DNA of 64,000 nucleotides from contig NZ_JAMLJL010000010.1 of NCBI RefSeq assembly GCF_023634845.1, positions 62,001 through 126,000 of the forward strand. The letters run 5' to 3'. The stretch is from Flavobacterium amniphilum. GTDB taxonomy: Bacteria > Bacteroidota > Bacteroidia > Flavobacteriales > Flavobacteriaceae. Under the pieces are notes generated by a model. That model was given only the letters and a program-made list of their open reading frames with translations. It did not search any database and was not told the DNA's origin. Within the stretch, counting starts at the first letter, position 1. Each line of letters opens with the position of its first letter. A program made the translations under genes and the position numbers. Below, one piece after another: positions 1 through 8,286 of the stretch.

Positions 1-1889
1 TTACACCGGGTGTGAAAGTACAAGGAGATAACATAGGAATTGTTGGTAAGGCAGGTGTAGATGTAATGATAAACAATAAAAAAACGCAATTATCAGGCAA
101 TGACTTAATAACCTATCTTAAAACAATACGAGGTGAAAATATTTCTAAAATTGAAGTAATCACAAATCCATCTGTTAAATATGATTCTGAAGGTAATAGC
201 GGATTAATTAATATTGTTCTGAAAAAAAATACAAGTATGGGAGTTAATGGTTCATTGCAATCTTCCATAAACAAAGGATATTACTACAACTTCAATAATG
301 GTCTTAATATTAATTATCAGGACGATAAGTTTAAAATTTCATGGAAAGGTAATCTGGCAAACATTAAGAGCAAGTCTTTAGAATACAATAAAGTTGAAAG
401 TCAGTCACAGAGTATTGAAAACAATACTAATCGGAATTTTTATGGTAATACTATGAGTTCTTATATGAGTATTGATTATACACTTAACCCAAAATCAAAC
501 TTCGGTTTAGTTTATAATATCAGTAGAAGAGCGATTGATGGTCGTGGTAAAACAAATACATTAATTCAAAATGGTACATCTCAAAATATAAATTCAAGAA
601 CAAGTAGTGATGCAGCAGGATTAGTAAATTCTTTAAACGGCTACTACAATTATAATATAAATAAAGAGGGAAAAAAGTTTAGCATTGAAGGAAATTATAT
701 TACAAATGAGGTCGACAATTCCATAAATAATTATAGTAATTCAGCTTCTTATTCTGATTTACAGAATACTAAAAACAATTCTTTTAAAATTGGAACGGCT
801 CAAATTGACTTTGAATTGCCTAACCAATGGTGCAAACTGGAAACCGGAGCAAAAATTACAAGTACTGATTCCCGTATTTACACTAACAGTTTAGAAGATA
901 ACAGTATAACTGTTAATAATTTATTTTCACTGAATGAAAAAATAAGCGCACTATATGTAACTGCCAATAAGGAAATTAATAAAAAATGGACTGTTGATTT
1001 GGGACTGCGGTATGAGCATACCCAATTGAATATTCATCCCGAGTCGAGTGATAAGATAGTTTCAAAATACGATAATGTTTTCCCAACGGTAAGTGTCTTA
1101 TTTAATCAAAGTGAAGAAACAAGCTGGTCAATGAATTACAATGCAAGGATAAGCCGCCCGAAATTCGAAGACCTTAATCCATATCAATTTTATAACAACT
1201 CGTATTCATATACTACAGGAAATCCATATTTAAAACCATCGATTTCACATAACGTGGAGTTAAATTTCACGCATAAGAATGTGAATATATCTTTGTATGG
1301 GAGCAGATTGTTAAATGGAAGCGGTGGAATAACATCAATTGAAAATGATTTCCAAGTGTATAAAATGGAAAATTATTATGATGAAAACAGTCTTGGATTT
1401 AATGTTAATTATTCACGCAAATTCTTCAAAATTTGGGAGTCTACTATTTATGGGGATGGACATTTCGAACATGCAACATCAAATGTTCTTCAAAACTCAA
1501 CTTTTAGTGGATGGAACGGACTTTTTTCTACAAACAACAGCGTAATTTTAAATAAAAGTAAATCTTTAATCTTTTTTGCAAACTACTGGCAAACTACAAA
1601 AAATAAGACTGATTTCAGGACTATTCAACCTAACTCTAATTTAAGTTTAGGTTTCAGATATTCATTATTGGATAAAAAACTCCAATTGTCTTTTACCGTA
1701 AGAGATGCTTTCAGACAAGAATACAAAAAAGGGGTTTCTATTGTAGAAAACGGAACAAATACTTATCATAATTATTATGACGCCAGAAAATTTATCTTTT
1801 CAATGAACTACAAATTTGGTAGTAGTAAGGTAAAAGGGAATCAAAAAAATATTAATAATGATGAGCAAAACAGAACGATTAAAGAATAG
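1..1889 (+). CDS. outer-membrane beta-barrel protein (TonB-receptor-like), 5' truncated
   Basis: The frame is already open at the window edge (TPGVKVQGDN), so the start and any signal peptide lie upstream; an internal GTG at 12 is probably not the real start. The first ~75 residues read like the end of a TonB-receptor plug (KIEVITNPSVKYDSEG, then GLINIVLKK). The rest has the alternating, Asn/Tyr/Ser-rich strands of a large beta-barrel, as in the Bacteroidota outer_membrane_beta-barrel_3 family. It ends 57 bp before the first precursor gene on the same strand. That position suggests a role in peptide passage, uptake or sensing at the outer membrane. The barrel family is fairly secure; the link to the peptides is inference from position. 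Confidence 0.8.
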   Translation, partial: TPGVKVQGDNIGIVGKAGVDVMINNKKTQLSGNDLITYLKTIRGENISKIEVITNPSVKYDSEGNSGLINIVLKKNTSMGVNGSLQSSINKGYYYNFNNGLNINYQDDKFKISWKGNLANIKSKSLEYNKVESQSQSIENNTNRNFYGNTMSSYMSIDYTLNPKSNFGLVYNISRRAIDGRGKTNTLIQNGTSQNINSRTSSDAAGLVNSLNGYYNYNINKEGKKFSIEGNYITNEVDNSINNYSNSASYSDLQNTKNNSFKIGTAQIDFELPNQWCKLETGAKITSTDSRIYTNSLEDNSITVNNLFSLNEKISALYVTANKEINKKWTVDLGLRYEHTQLNIHPESSDKIVSKYDNVFPTVSVLFNQSEETSWSMNYNARISRPKFEDLNPYQFYNNSYSYTTGNPYLKPSISHNVELNFTHKNVNISLYGSRLLNGSGGITSIENDFQVYKMENYYDENSLGFNVNYSRKFFKIWESTIYGDGHFEHATSNVLQNSTFSGWNGLFSTNNSVILNKSKSLIFFANYWQTTKNKTDFRTIQPNSNLSLGFRYSLLDKKLQLSFTVRDAFRQEYKKGVSIVENGTNTYHNYYDARKFIFSMNYKFGSSKVKGNQKNINNDEQNRTIKE

Positions 1890-1946
1890 ATCTGGTTTAA
1901 ACTCCAGTTCTTGTTTAAATTAATTAATAACTTAAAATTTTAAATT

Positions 1947-2138
1947 ATGCTAAAAAAGCGTTTAAAAGACCTTAACTCAAAAAGAGTGGAGGGAGATTCA
2001 ATTGAAATCATTAACCAAAATGATTTATCAAAAATTAAAGGAGGAGTTCTGGCTGAGTGTCCTAAATTAAAAATTTGTTCTAATAATTGTCAGGATTGTC
2101 CAAACTTAGAACACTGTGGAGTAAATCAACAAGGATAA
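1947..2138 (+). CDS. RiPP precursor peptide 1 (double-glycine leader, Cys core)
   Basis: A 63-residue peptide. It has a Lys-rich start (MLKKRLKDLN), an acidic leader, and a double-glycine site DLSKIKGG. The core carries CPKLKIC, a six-residue spacer containing one extra Cys, then CPNLEHCGVN. Two further tandem genes share the leader and the four core cysteines. The leader resembles the GG-type natural product precursors that Bacteroidota pair with radical SAM enzymes (TIGR04149-like); I could not run that model. The likely fate is modification by the maturase at 2735-4087, then cleavage after GG and export by the C39 transporter at 4074-6275. The final structure and activity are unknown. Confidence 0.85.
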   Translation: MLKKRLKDLNSKRVEGDSIEIINQNDLSKIKGGVLAECPKLKICSNNCQDCPNLEHCGVNQQG

Positions 2139-2199
2139 TTGTTCTTAGTAATGATTTTTTCAACATGGAAATTATTGTCTAATTAATTAAAAGAAAAGT

Positions 2200-2397
2200 A
2201 TGTTAAAAAACAAATTGAAGGACCTTAAAAAAGGTTTTAATAACGATGGTAAATCAATCGAAGTTATTAATGAAAAAGATTTACAAAACATCAAAGGAGG
2301 AAAACTTGTTGACTGTCCTAAATTGAAAACATGTGATAATAATTCTGATCCTTGTCCGGTATTGGAGTCTTGCGGAACAAATTGTACACCTGATTAA
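2200..2397 (+). CDS. RiPP precursor peptide 2 (double-glycine leader, Cys core)
   Basis: A 65-residue paralogue of the peptide at 1947-2138. It has the same opening (MLKNKLKDLKKG), the same processing site (DLQNIKGG), and a core with CPKLKTC, six residues, then CPVLESCGTN. One extra Cys follows near the C terminus (NCTPD). The four cysteines of the two CPxLxxC motifs are conserved while other core positions vary, as expected of a multi-copy RiPP precursor set. An A/G-rich stretch (aaaagaaaag) precedes the ATG. The leader is longer by two residues than in peptide 1. Confidence 0.86.
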   Translation: MLKNKLKDLKKGFNNDGKSIEVINEKDLQNIKGGKLVDCPKLKTCDNNSDPCPVLESCGTNCTPD

Positions 2398-2407
2398 TCT
2401 TTAAATT

Positions 2408-2605
2408 ATGCTAAAAAATAAATTAAGAGACCTTAATAAAGGCGGGAAATCTGAAAGTAAATCAATCGAGATAATCAATGATAAAGATTTGCAAAATATC
2501 AAAGGAGGTAAACTTGGAGTTTGTCCTAAATTGACAAAATGTGAGACTAATTATGATGATTGTCCAATATTAGAGACTTGTGGCTCTAACCATACTACTG
2601 GTTAA
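2408..2605 (+). CDS. RiPP precursor peptide 3 (double-glycine leader, Cys core)
   Basis: The third tandem precursor, 65 residues, starting 10 bp after peptide 2. It has DLQNIKGG, then CPKLTKC, six residues, CPILETCGSN and a short Thr/Gly tail. It has exactly the four conserved core cysteines and no extras, so it best defines the minimal core. The leader is nearly identical to that of peptide 2, pointing to recent duplication. A strong hairpin follows 16 bp after the stop and separates the precursors from the maturase. Confidence 0.86.
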   Translation: MLKNKLRDLNKGGKSESKSIEIINDKDLQNIKGGKLGVCPKLTKCETNYDDCPILETCGSNHTTG

Positions 2606-2621
2606 TCTTTTTTAATAAAGT

Positions 2622-2658
2622 AAATTGACTGCCATACTAAAACCTGGCAGTCAATTTT
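2622..2658 (+). terminator. hairpin between precursor genes and maturase (terminator or attenuator)
   Basis: A perfect 13-bp stem (AAATTGACTGCCA at 2622-2634 with its complement at 2645-2657) encloses a 10-nt loop and ends in a short T run. It lies 16 bp after precursor 3 and 77 bp before the radical SAM gene. Partial termination or 3'-end protection here would give more precursor than enzyme mRNA, which is usual for RiPP clusters. I see no clear TAnnTTTG promoter between the hairpin and 2735, so readthrough is plausible. Confidence 0.7.
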
Positions 2659-2734
2659 AAAAATACCATTATTATTAACTAACAACATAGAAGATTGAAT
2701 GTAACTATTCCAATTTCTATAATTAATACCTTTT

Positions 2735-4087
2735 ATGAAACTATCAAAATACCATTTAACTACTGATGTACTCGACGACGTCGATATGCCTAACAAAAGA
2801 ATTATTTTTTCAACTAGAAGTGGTATTTCATTTTTATTGGACGAACCAATTTATCAAAATTTATTGATAAATGAATTTAGTAACATTGAAGAAGAAACAA
2901 TCGAATCTTTCAAAAGTTGTGAATTGTTAGTTGATGCTGATGAAGATGAGTACCTTAAAATTTTAACTGAGAACAGAGAAACTACTGAAGATGTAAATGT
3001 ATTATCGATGACAATTCAACCATCTGCAAATTGTCAGTTAGGATGTCATTACTGTGGTCAAAAGCATACAAAAGATTATGCTAAAGATGACATAATCGAA
3101 TTGTATTTAAAAAGAATAATTCACTTTTTGGATAATGACACAAAATATACCGGATTAAATATTATTTGGTATGGAGGTGAACCTTTAACAGGCTTGAGCA
3201 GTATTAGAAGTGCATCTTCAAAATTTACCGAATTATGTGAAAGCCGTGGTTTGAATTATTCTGCAACAATGGTAACTAACGGATTGAGTTTAAAACCTAA
3301 GTTGTTTGAGGAATTGGTTTCTAAACATAATGTAAAACATTTTCAGATTACTTTAGATGCCACTGCCGAATCTCATGATACAAGAAGGGTTACAAAAGAT
3401 GGCAGAAAGCCAACTTTTGATCTGATTGTTAAAAATATCAAAGACATTACCGCTACAGACTTCTACAATTCTAATGATGCACACATATCTATCAGGATTA
3501 ATATAGATAAAACAAATCACCATCTGGTTGACGACTTTATAGATTTTATTAAAGATCAAGGACTTGGACAAAAGGTATCATTGACTTTTGCACCTATCGT
3601 AGACTGGGGAGGAAATGATGCGGGTAAAGACGGTTTAAGTAATCAAATGTTCGCAGATAAAGAAATTGAATGGATGTTAAGATGCTTTGAAAACAATATC
3701 AAAATTAATAAATTGCTGCCCAAAAGGACATTTTACGCCTGTATGGTTGAAAGAAAGGATTCAGAAGTTTATGATGCCTTTGGAAATATATATACCTGTT
3801 GGGAATTTCCTTATACCGATACATATGCTGAAGGAAATAGCTTAATTGGAAATTTAAAAGATGATTATTCAACTTTTAACCCTAATCCTACATTAAGAGA
3901 TTGGACAAATGTTCTGGATTCAGGAACTACTTGGTGTAAAACGTGTTTGCATCTCCCTGTTTGTGGAGGGGCTTGTCCTAAATCTTGGCATGAAGGGACT
4001 CCTGCATGTCCTTCTTTTAAATACAACTTTAAAGATAAATTACTTTTAGATTACTATATTAGACAGAAGAACCTTGAAAAAGTATAA
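2735..4087 (+). CDS. radical SAM/SPASM peptide maturase
   Basis: A 450-residue enzyme. The N-terminal ~90 residues resemble a RiPP-recognition or bridging region. Next comes the radical SAM motif C100-x3-C104-x2-C107 (CQLGCHYC), followed by GQKH, and a glycine-rich WYGGEP segment typical of SAM binding. The C terminus is a SPASM domain with cysteines in CKTCLHLPVCGGAC and a last Cys in TPACPSF, which should hold auxiliary Fe-S clusters. Such enzymes install thioether or other carbon-centred crosslinks, or epimerise residues, in ribosomal peptides. With three Cys-rich precursors next door, Cys-to-carbon thioethers (sactipeptide or ranthipeptide type) are the leading guess. The chemistry itself cannot be read from sequence. 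The next gene overlaps it by 14 nt. Confidence 0.9.
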   Translation: MKLSKYHLTTDVLDDVDMPNKRIIFSTRSGISFLLDEPIYQNLLINEFSNIEEETIESFKSCELLVDADEDEYLKILTENRETTEDVNVLSMTIQPSANCQLGCHYCGQKHTKDYAKDDIIELYLKRIIHFLDNDTKYTGLNIIWYGGEPLTGLSSIRSASSKFTELCESRGLNYSATMVTNGLSLKPKLFEELVSKHNVKHFQITLDATAESHDTRRVTKDGRKPTFDLIVKNIKDITATDFYNSNDAHISIRINIDKTNHHLVDDFIDFIKDQGLGQKVSLTFAPIVDWGGNDAGKDGLSNQMFADKEIEWMLRCFENNIKINKLLPKRTFYACMVERKDSEVYDAFGNIYTCWEFPYTDTYAEGNSLIGNLKDDYSTFNPNPTLRDWTNVLDSGTTWCKTCLHLPVCGGACPKSWHEGTPACPSFKYNFKDKLLLDYYIRQKNLEKV

Positions 4088-6275
4088 AATAAATTTTATA
4101 CCACAACATGATAATATGGATTGTGGACCTGCTTGTCTGTCAATGGTAGCAAGTGCATATAATAAAAAATACCCATTACAATACTTAAGAGAAAACTCCT
4201 TTATCACACGTGAAGGAGTTTCTTTATTGGGCCTCACTGAAGCTTCAAAAAATATAGGATTCGAGGCTTTAACAGCAAAACTTGTAACCGATAAGTTGGA
4301 CGAAATGCCTTTGCCGTGTATTTTGCATTGGAATCAAAACCATTTTGTGGTCTTGTATAAAATTTCAAGAACCCCCTTTTCAAAGAAACAATATTTTCAT
4401 ATCGCTGACCCGGCACACGGTTTTATTAAATTAAATATTGAAAATTTTCAAAAATCATGGATTGTAAATGACAATAAAGGTGTGGCTTTGTTTTTAGAAC
4501 CAACTGAGTTCTTTTATTCCATTATGCCACCACAACAAGATGCCCTCGATCTAAAGTACATACTGAAATATTTAAACCCTCATAAAAAGCAAATCTTTTA
4601 TATGTTTATATTACTTCTGGCAGGTAGTATTTTAACATTGATTTTTCCATTCCTGACTCAAAATCTAATTGATAACGGAGTAAATAAAAAAGATTTAAGC
4701 TTTATTACTATAATGCTTTTAGCTCAATTGGCCGTTTTTTTTGGATCAATAGTAATTGAGATTGTACGAAATTGGTTAATGCTATTCGTTGGAACTAAAA
4801 TAAGTATTACGATTATTTCTGATTTTCTGAAAAAAATGCTTCAACTCCCCATTAAGTTCTTTGATACAAAATTGACCGGGGATTTTAATCAGCGTATTCA
4901 GGATAATGAAAGAATTGAGCAGTTTCTGACATCACAAAGTCTTATAACTCTATTTTCCGTTATTACTTTTTCAGTTTTTTTCGGAGTGCTCTGCTATTAT
5001 AACCTTTCAATTTTAGCAGTTTATTTTCTCTTAACCTCCATATCTGTTTCATGGTCATTTTATTGGCTTAAAAAACGAGAATTTTTAGACTATTTAAGAT
5101 TTCAGCAAAAAAGTGAAAATCAAGAATCAATCTATGAAATAATCAATGGGGTTACAGAAATGAAACTCAATCAATTTGAAGATTTTAAACGGACTGAATG
5201 GGAGAATATTCAAAAGAAATTATTCAAAATTAATATTAAAATTCTAAGACTGGATCAAATTCAAATTTCAGGCTTTAATTTTTTAAATCAAATCAAAAAT
5301 ATAATTGTTACATTCTTGGCAGCGACACTTGTTGTGAAAGGTAAAATGACATTGGGAGAGTTATTGAGTGTTTCTTATATTGTCGGACAGATGAATTCAC
5401 CGGTTAGCCAATTGGTAAGTTTTTTTCGCTCACTGCAAGACGCAAAATTAAGTTTAGAACGCTTAAATGAAGTTCAAAATCATGAGACTGAAGAAAATGA
5501 AGAACAAAAAAAATTAGTTATTGAAAAAGATAAAAATGGAGGTGTATTTTTAAATAATGTTTCATTTCAATATGAAGGCCCAAGATCGGCATACATATTA
5601 AAAGATATAAATTTTGCAATACCGGAAGGAAAAATAACAGCTATAGTTGGAGCAAGCGGAAGTGGGAAAACTACACTTATGAAACTGTTATTAAAATTTT
5701 ATGAGCCAACTGAAGGTTCATTGTTTTTTAATTCCGAAAACTTACAAAATATTTCTCCTCAAAGTCTGCGTGAAAACTGTGGAGTTGTAATGCAGGATGG
5801 CTTTATATTTTCTGACACTATTCAAAGAAACATCGCGACAGGTGATGAAACTATAGATAAGGAAAAATTACTTAATGCCGTGAAAATAGCAAATATTGAA
5901 GAATTTATAAATAATCTGCCATTGGGTTATAATACTAAAATCGGTGCATCAGGTAACGGAATATCAGGCGGACAAAAACAAAGGATCCTTATAGCCAGAG
6001 CAGTTTATAAAAATCCGCATTATATATTTTTTGATGAAGCAACATCAGCACTTGATGCTGAAAATGAAAAAATTATTCATGATAACTTATCACAGTTTTT
6101 TAAAGGTAAAACTGTCGTGGTTATCGCCCATAGATTAAGTACTGTTAAAAATGCCGACAACATAATTGTCCTTAAAAATGGTGAAATCCAGGAAACAGGT
6201 ACACATCATGAACTGGTGCAAAACAAAGGAGGTTATTTTAATCTGGTTAAAAATCAGCTGGAACTCGGTAATTGA
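4074..6275 (+). CDS. peptidase-containing ABC exporter (C39 domain, PCAT type)
   Basis: A 733-residue transporter that cleaves leaders at double glycine and exports the peptide across the inner membrane. The C39 peptidase domain (residues ~1-140) has catalytic Cys17 (MDCGPAC), His90 (WNQNHFVVLY) and Asp112 (IADPAHG). The membrane domain spans ~160-460. The ATPase domain has Walker A GASGSGKTT near residue 525, the signature ISGGQKQR, Walker B YIFFDEATSALD, and a switch His in VIAHRLST. Translation probably starts at TTG 4074, inside the end of the maturase gene; the next in-frame ATG is at Met15, next to the catalytic Cys, and would destroy the domain. The overlap suggests translational coupling. 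No HlyD-type partner follows in this window. Confidence 0.92.
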   Translation: MKKYKINFIPQHDNMDCGPACLSMVASAYNKKYPLQYLRENSFITREGVSLLGLTEASKNIGFEALTAKLVTDKLDEMPLPCILHWNQNHFVVLYKISRTPFSKKQYFHIADPAHGFIKLNIENFQKSWIVNDNKGVALFLEPTEFFYSIMPPQQDALDLKYILKYLNPHKKQIFYMFILLLAGSILTLIFPFLTQNLIDNGVNKKDLSFITIMLLAQLAVFFGSIVIEIVRNWLMLFVGTKISITIISDFLKKMLQLPIKFFDTKLTGDFNQRIQDNERIEQFLTSQSLITLFSVITFSVFFGVLCYYNLSILAVYFLLTSISVSWSFYWLKKREFLDYLRFQQKSENQESIYEIINGVTEMKLNQFEDFKRTEWENIQKKLFKINIKILRLDQIQISGFNFLNQIKNIIVTFLAATLVVKGKMTLGELLSVSYIVGQMNSPVSQLVSFFRSLQDAKLSLERLNEVQNHETEENEEQKKLVIEKDKNGGVFLNNVSFQYEGPRSAYILKDINFAIPEGKITAIVGASGSGKTTLMKLLLKFYEPTEGSLFFNSENLQNISPQSLRENCGVVMQDGFIFSDTIQRNIATGDETIDKEKLLNAVKIANIEEFINNLPLGYNTKIGASGNGISGGQKQRILIARAVYKNPHYIFFDEATSALDAENEKIIHDNLSQFFKGKTVVVIAHRLSTVKNADNIIVLKNGEIQETGTHHELVQNKGGYFNLVKNQLELGN

Positions 6276-6327
6276 TCTATTTCCAGCATTAAAAAAACGT
6301 CTATATACTATCAAGTATTCTTTCAAT

Positions 6328-6400
6328 CGGAGCTGAGGTTCTCGAAGCCACAATCCAAGAATCTGATAATCTGACACTCCAACAATCTAATCCTCCAACC
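6328..6400. repeat. dispersed repeat-like segment with GATT-rich words
   Basis: On the minus strand this intergenic stretch reads as degenerate GATTG/GATTA words followed by GGCTTCGAGA and, a few bases on, CTCAG. The same arrangement recurs at 31496-31545 on the plus strand. It lies between the convergent exporter gene and the aspartic protease gene. I infer a copy of a dispersed intergenic repeat family. Confidence 0.4.
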
Positions 6401-7640
6401 CCAAATAATTCCCCTCAAAACTGATAATCACTTTCGTATACTGACCCAAAACATCCTGACCGATATTGCCATGATTCACCCTGCCGTACACACCATAATT
6501 CTCAGGATCTACCTGTAGTGTGTCTAGCTTGATAACCTTTCCACCCAGTTGGATACTCTGGTTTTTAAGTTCCAAAACCGTGGCCGCCACTTCCTGACCA
6601 CCGGCTCCCGATGTTTTTATGATGGCTTTCGTACTGTTGGCCTCTATAAAAGGTTGGAACTTCTCATAAAAAGATTTGGTAAACGAACTTTCCTTCGCAC
6701 CACTGTCTAAGTTGTAAGGCAATGTCCTGCCGCTGTATTTCAACATCAACACGGGACGCAACTGGTCTATAAACAAGTTCTTCTCTTTGTTTTCAGCAAT
6801 TGCACCTTTCGAGAAAGAGAGACTTCCGGGCGCTATCGTAACGGTTCCCAATTCTTTAATAATCGGAAAACCAATAATCCCGTTAATCACATACGCACCG
6901 TTGGCAAAAGTAAAGGCATCATCAGGATAAACTAAAAAGATAGCATTGTGAACGATCAGTGAACCCATGGCCAAAACCGGCGCAACACCCATCAGGACTT
7001 TGTTTTCAACCCCGGTAAAACTCATCACCTTGATGTTGTTATCCGGTAAAATAACAAGTCCCATTTTCTTAGCCATACTCTCGGTAATACAGCTGATACC
7101 GGCACCGGTGTCAAAAACAAAAGAACTGGTTGTTCCGTTGGCTTTTACTTCGGTAGTAATCAAACCGGCTAAATCTTTTTTGGAGTCCACGCTAATTGTA
7201 GTAAAAGAGTCAATCGCCTGTGGTTTTTGTTTTTGTAATACCTCCCAAATCCGCTGGGTGTTAATCTCGTCATTCAATTCTTCAGCCGTGAATTTGGTTG
7301 CAAATTTACTGGTCAGGATCTCTGAGGTCTCATAGGCATTTTTATATTCAAAGAGCTTAATGTAATTGTCATTCTTCAATTTATAATACCGGAAGCTTTT
7401 AGTAATGTCACTCTTTTTTAACTTATCCAAATACTCATTCGATAAACCGGGCCGGTTGCACACATTGGCATAAACAGCTTTGTAAAAGAAATAATCCCTG
7501 GTTTTTTCAATATTGTTCACACTGTCCATCTTAACAAACTGGTGCTGCACACTGAATACTCTCAGTTGTTGTTCTGTCTCACCTTGTGAAAAAGCAATGG
7601 TACTAATGAATAATAAAATAGAAAGGAGGTGTCTTTTCAT
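6387..7640 (-). CDS. secreted retropepsin-like aspartic protease with two active-site motifs
   Basis: 417 residues with a signal peptide (MKRHLLSILLFISTIAFSQG). Two aspartic protease motifs are visible. The first is VFDTGAG around Asp177. The second is NLDSGAK around Asp312, a DSG variant. Each is followed by hydrophobic strand patterns such as INGIIGFPI. The duplicated arrangement fits bacterial clan AA proteases with two retropepsin-like halves, acting in the periplasm or at the surface. It is the last gene of an apparent minus-strand operon (8949 down to 6387) with gaps of 9 and 7 bp. The substrate is unknown. Its cotranscribed partners are uncharacterised, so context does not narrow the role. 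Confidence 0.78.
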   Translation of the reverse strand: MKRHLLSILLFISTIAFSQGETEQQLRVFSVQHQFVKMDSVNNIEKTRDYFFYKAVYANVCNRPGLSNEYLDKLKKSDITKSFRYYKLKNDNYIKLFEYKNAYETSEILTSKFATKFTAEELNDEINTQRIWEVLQKQKPQAIDSFTTISVDSKKDLAGLITTEVKANGTTSSFVFDTGAGISCITESMAKKMGLVILPDNNIKVMSFTGVENKVLMGVAPVLAMGSLIVHNAIFLVYPDDAFTFANGAYVINGIIGFPIIKELGTVTIAPGSLSFSKGAIAENKEKNLFIDQLRPVLMLKYSGRTLPYNLDSGAKESSFTKSFYEKFQPFIEANSTKAIIKTSGAGGQEVAATVLELKNQSIQLGGKVIKLDTLQVDPENYGVYGRVNHGNIGQDVLGQYTKVIISFEGNYLGLED

Positions 7641-7647
7641 GGTCTGT

Positions 7648-8277
7648 TTATTTTGATGCCAGTTTTGAGATTCTTTTAAATATGGACTTATAGCGGGTGG
7701 AGTCTTCAGGGCAAATTCTCATAGCCACATGGTAATTCCTGCCTGTACATTCGTTTTTTTCAGAAGTATAGCCTTCAATAAAATAAATGACACCGTCTAA
7801 ATAGTAATGCTTGCCTTTGTCCTTAACAGGTAAACTCCAAAAATTCATGTCATCTAATGATTTTTTAATTGCTGTCCAGCTTTGCGCACTTACTACCGTC
7901 TTTCGTTCTTTACTTAGACTGTCTATTCTGATTTCCCTGTGCTTCAATGTATCTTCTTTATATCTAAAAAAGCTTTTGGATGTAATAACATAACGGTCTC
8001 CACTTTTATTTACGCGGTAGCTGTGATAATCCCCAAAAGAACTTAATACCAAAAACCTATACGTTTCTTTTTCTTCTTTGAAAGAGTCTAATTCAGGTTC
8101 TTTTAGCTTGCTTAAATAAAAATTAAGCGACTTCTCCGATTTAAGTACTGTTATAAGACTGTCATTTTTTCTCAAAACTTCAGTATCCAAATTGCAATCC
8201 TGCTTGTTGTTGCATCCCATACAGGCAATAAGTAATGATAAAGAAATTAAAAAAATAAGGAAGAGACGCTTTTTCAT
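7648..8277 (-). CDS. hypothetical lipoprotein
   Basis: A 209-residue protein whose N terminus (MKKRLFLIFLISLSLLIAC) looks like a lipoprotein signal with a lipobox near Cys19; a second candidate, Cys22, follows. The mature part is charged, with several Tyr and Lys residues and the segment NFWSLPVKDKG. I do not recognise a family. It lies 7 bp upstream of the aspartic protease gene and 9 bp downstream of the next gene, so the three are probably cotranscribed. Envelope location is supported; function is not. Confidence 0.6.
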   Translation of the reverse strand: MKKRLFLIFLISLSLLIACMGCNNKQDCNLDTEVLRKNDSLITVLKSEKSLNFYLSKLKEPELDSFKEEKETYRFLVLSSFGDYHSYRVNKSGDRYVITSKSFFRYKEDTLKHREIRIDSLSKERKTVVSAQSWTAIKKSLDDMNFWSLPVKDKGKHYYLDGVIYFIEGYTSEKNECTGRNYHVAMRICPEDSTRYKSIFKRISKLASK

Positions 8278-8286
8278 AAAAAGAGA

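Noticed and set aside
6250..6290. Terminator after the C39 exporter
   Set aside because: GCTGGAA and TTCCAGC pair across a long loop but no T run follows, so it does not meet the usual form.
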